Assembly (NCBI GenBank): GCA_046313675.1
Contig: JBKBXU010000197.1
Coordinates: 1-8,608 of the forward strand
DNA: 8,608 nucleotides
Direction of reading: 5' to 3'
DNA from: JBKBXU01 sp046313675
GTDB taxonomy: Bacteria; Bacteroidota; Bacteroidia; Cytophagales; Cytophagaceae
A model generated the notes under the pieces. That model was not told the DNA's origin, made no database searches, and was given only the letters and a program-made list of their open reading frames with translations. Both the position numbers and the translations under genes were made by a program. The stretch's first letter is position 1; each line of letters begins with the position of its first letter. This document shows positions 7,125 through 8,608 of the stretch, in pieces.

Positions 7125-7841
7125 ATGAAACTGGATATTTTAGTCATGGCGGCTCATCCTGACGATGCAGAACTGGGATGCAGCGGCACTATTTTTTCTC
7201 ATATAGCAAAAGGTAAGAAGGTAGGTATTGTTGATTTTACCAGAGGAGAGCTTGGAACCAGGGGAAATGCTGATCTTAGGTTGCAGGAAGCTTCGGAGGC
7301 TTCAAAAATCCTTGGACTTGCCGTTCGTGAAAATCTAAATCTCAGGGATGGTTATTTTGAGGTAAACGAGGAGACGATTAATTCTTTGATCAAAGTTATA
7401 AGAACCTATCAGCCGGAGATCGTATTGGCCAATGCCATGGAAGACCGTCATCCGGATCATGGTAAAGGAGCGGAACTCGCTTACAGGGCATGTTTTCTTT
7501 CCGGGCTTGCCAAAATATCTACTGAATGCAACGGCGTAAAGCAGGAGGCATGGCGACCTAAGCAACTTTTACATTATATACAAGATAAACACCTGACACC
7601 GGATCTGATTGTCGATGTCTCGGATTTCTGGGAACAAAAACTAGAAGCCATTAAAGCTTTTAAAAGCCAGTTTTATAATCCGGACAGCGATGAACCTGAT
7701 ACATACATTTCCTCTAGAAACTTCTTGGAAGTGGTAGAAGCCAGGGCCATGGAATATGGACACTATATTGGAGCTAAATACGGGGAAGGTTTTACCTCCA
7801 GGAAATCCATAGGTGTTAAAAACCTCTTTGATCTTTTATAA
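7125..7841 (+). CDS. bshB1: Bacillithiol biosynthesis deacetylase BshB1
   Basis: This LmbE/PIG-L family zinc deacetylase removes acetyl from N-acetylglucosaminyl-malate to give glucosaminyl-malate. That is the second step of bacillithiol synthesis, between the glycosyltransferase BshA and the cysteine ligase BshC. The 238-residue product opens with a strand and AAHPDDAELGCSG (9-21). By comparison with the Bacillus cereus enzyme, H11, D14 and H112 (in RHPDHGKG) are the zinc ligands and D13 the catalytic base. TRGELGTRG (39-47) is characteristic of BshB-type members and distinguishes them from MshB and other LmbE proteins. The last residues (RKSIGVKNLFDLL) also fit BshB1. bshA and bshC are not in the window. 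It follows the M23 peptidase by 9 bp and ends a presumed trxB-M23-bshB1 operon. A paralogous deacetylase of another sugar is a less likely alternative. Confidence 0.93.
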   Translation: MKLDILVMAAHPDDAELGCSGTIFSHIAKGKKVGIVDFTRGELGTRGNADLRLQEASEASKILGLAVRENLNLRDGYFEVNEETINSLIKVIRTYQPEIVLANAMEDRHPDHGKGAELAYRACFLSGLAKISTECNGVKQEAWRPKQLLHYIQDKHLTPDLIVDVSDFWEQKLEAIKAFKSQFYNPDSDEPDTYISSRNFLEVVEARAMEYGHYIGAKYGEGFTSRKSIGVKNLFDLL

Positions 7842-7877
7842 TAGGAATTAAAACTTCACTTTATTCGGCAGATTCAT

Positions 7878-7912
7878 AAGACCGACAACCTTTAAGGTGC
7901 GAGTCTTTTTTT
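7878..7912 (+). terminator. Terminator of the trxB-bshB1 operon, lying partly inside the pdxH 3' end
   Basis: AAGAC (7878-7882) pairs with GTCTT (7903-7907). An inner stem, ACCT with AGGT, has a TTA loop (7888-7898). Part of the interior loop can also pair. The right arm runs into a seven-T tract (7906-7912). It begins 37 nt after the bshB1 stop, and the sequence from 7892 on is also the last codons of the convergent pdxH. The T-tract favours termination of the plus strand; on the minus strand the hairpin is not followed by Ts. Confidence 0.6.
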
Positions 7913-8539
7913 AGCCCATTCGTCTTTATCCTTTATATAGCAAATTCTGTCATGCAACCTTCCCGGGCGTCCTTGCCAGAATTCGTAGTAGTCAGGTACA
8001 AGACAATAACCTCCCCAATGTTCAGGTTTTTTTAAAGAATCTTCAGTAAACTTTTCTTTTGCCTCTCTATATCTTTTCTCCAACTCTTCTTTAGAAATCT
8101 CTTTACTTTGTGGTGATATATACGCTCCTATACGACTATCAAAAGGACGTGAGTAGAAATATTCTTCCGATTCCTCTACATTAATTTTTTCAACAAATCC
8201 TTCTATTCGAACCTGCCGTTCTAATTCAGGCCAGAAGAAAGTAATGCTTCCAGCATTGTTATTGTTAAGCTCCTGTCCTTTGCGACTTTGATAGTTGGTG
8301 AAAAACACAAGACCGTTATCGTTGATACCTTTAAGTAACAAAACTCTTGATGATGGCCTGTTATCACTGGAGACTGTTGAAAATATCATTGCTGTAGCTT
8401 CTGCCACATTTGCGTCTAAGGCTTCATTTAGCCAATGGTCGAACTGTAATAATGGATTCTTATTTGTTTGACTTTCAGATAATTCTTCCTTTTTGTAGTC
8501 GTTTCTTATCCCAGCGATGTTGTTTTCTTTATTTGCCAT
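7892..8539 (-). CDS. pdxH: Pyridoxamine/pyridoxine 5'-phosphate oxidase
   Basis: This FMN-dependent cytoplasmic oxidase turns pyridoxine or pyridoxamine 5'-phosphate into pyridoxal 5'-phosphate with O2, the last step of de novo vitamin B6 synthesis and of salvage. The 215 residues match the normal length (218 in E. coli). Family motifs run in order: RPSSRVLLLKG and FFTNYQSRKG (FMN binding), FFWPELERQVRIEG, SRPFDSRIGAYISPQS, and PEHWGGYCLVPDYYEFWQG followed by RPGRLHDR. R194 and H196 in that last motif correspond to E. coli R197 and H199, which contact the pyridoxal phosphate. The protein ends in RLAP, as is typical. The ATG (8537-8539) gives an N-terminus MANKENNIAGIRNDY of the expected kind, with no Shine-Dalgarno site. 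It is convergent with bshB1 and overlaps that operon's terminator. It is probably transcribed from its own promoter just upstream. Confidence 0.96.
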   Translation of the reverse strand: MANKENNIAGIRNDYKKEELSESQTNKNPLLQFDHWLNEALDANVAEATAMIFSTVSSDNRPSSRVLLLKGINDNGLVFFTNYQSRKGQELNNNNAGSITFFWPELERQVRIEGFVEKINVEESEEYFYSRPFDSRIGAYISPQSKEISKEELEKRYREAKEKFTEDSLKKPEHWGGYCLVPDYYEFWQGRPGRLHDRICYIKDKDEWAKKRLAP

Positions 8540-8573
8540 ATTTTATTTTAAATTTTTGTAAAAAAATAATGAA

Positions 8574-8581
8574 CAAATATA
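8574..8581 (-). promoter_or_regulatory. Candidate -7 element of the pdxH promoter
   Basis: Read on the minus strand, 8581 to 8574 is TATATTTG, a perfect TAnnTTTG match 34 bp upstream of the pdxH ATG. It would give a leader of roughly 28 nt. The matching -33 region falls at the very end of the window, and no TTG is visible at 17-23 bp, so only the -7 half is supported. Confidence 0.45.
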
Positions 8582-8608
8582 ATAAGTGTATTTTTAAGTA
8601 AATGATAA

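Noticed and set aside
8410..8601. 63-codon plus-strand frame over the pdxH start
   Set aside because: It is antisense to the conserved pdxH N-terminus, and its downstream part is low-complexity AT-rich sequence.
1..8608. Mobile element, CRISPR array, phage or defence island
   Set aside because: No inverted or direct repeat arrays, transposase, integrase or nuclease genes were seen; all recognised genes are core or metabolic.

Overview
This 8.6-kb window looks like an ordinary, compact housekeeping stretch of a Bacteroidota chromosome. The evidence is AT-rich sequence, no Shine-Dalgarno sites ahead of the genes, a short primary sigma factor that starts almost directly at region 1.2, and several intergenic matches to the Bacteroidota promoter consensus TTG-N17-23-TAnnTTTG. 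The bacillithiol gene bshB1 would fit a Cytophagales-like member, but the genus cannot be read from the sequence.

Layout, left to right. A 5'-truncated LptF/LptG-type lipopolysaccharide export permease enters from the left edge. Next come rpsO (ribosomal protein S15), with a well-formed promoter and a strong terminator, and pnp (polynucleotide phosphorylase), the widely conserved rpsO-pnp pair. rpoD (primary sigma factor) follows, with its own candidate promoter and a classic terminator. A tight three-gene run then reads trxB (thioredoxin reductase), an exported M23 peptidase with a LysM domain, and bshB1 (bacillithiol deacetylase), with only 8-9 bp between genes. The window closes with pdxH (pyridoxamine/pyridoxine 5'-phosphate oxidase) on the minus strand, convergent with bshB1. 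All genes except the first are complete and show the key residues of their families.

Functionally, the left half carries core gene expression (translation, RNA decay, transcription initiation) beside an envelope transporter. The right half joins cytoplasmic thiol redox chemistry with a cell-wall hydrolase in one apparent operon. No intergenic gap exceeds about 130 bp. I saw no tRNA or rRNA genes, insertion sequences, CRISPR arrays, phage genes or defence genes. I found no convincing undescribed system. The points worth a second look are regulatory: the sigma factor's own promoter carries the motif that type of sigma factor recognises, terminators overlap promoters in two short gaps, and the bshB1 terminator lies inside the end of pdxH.
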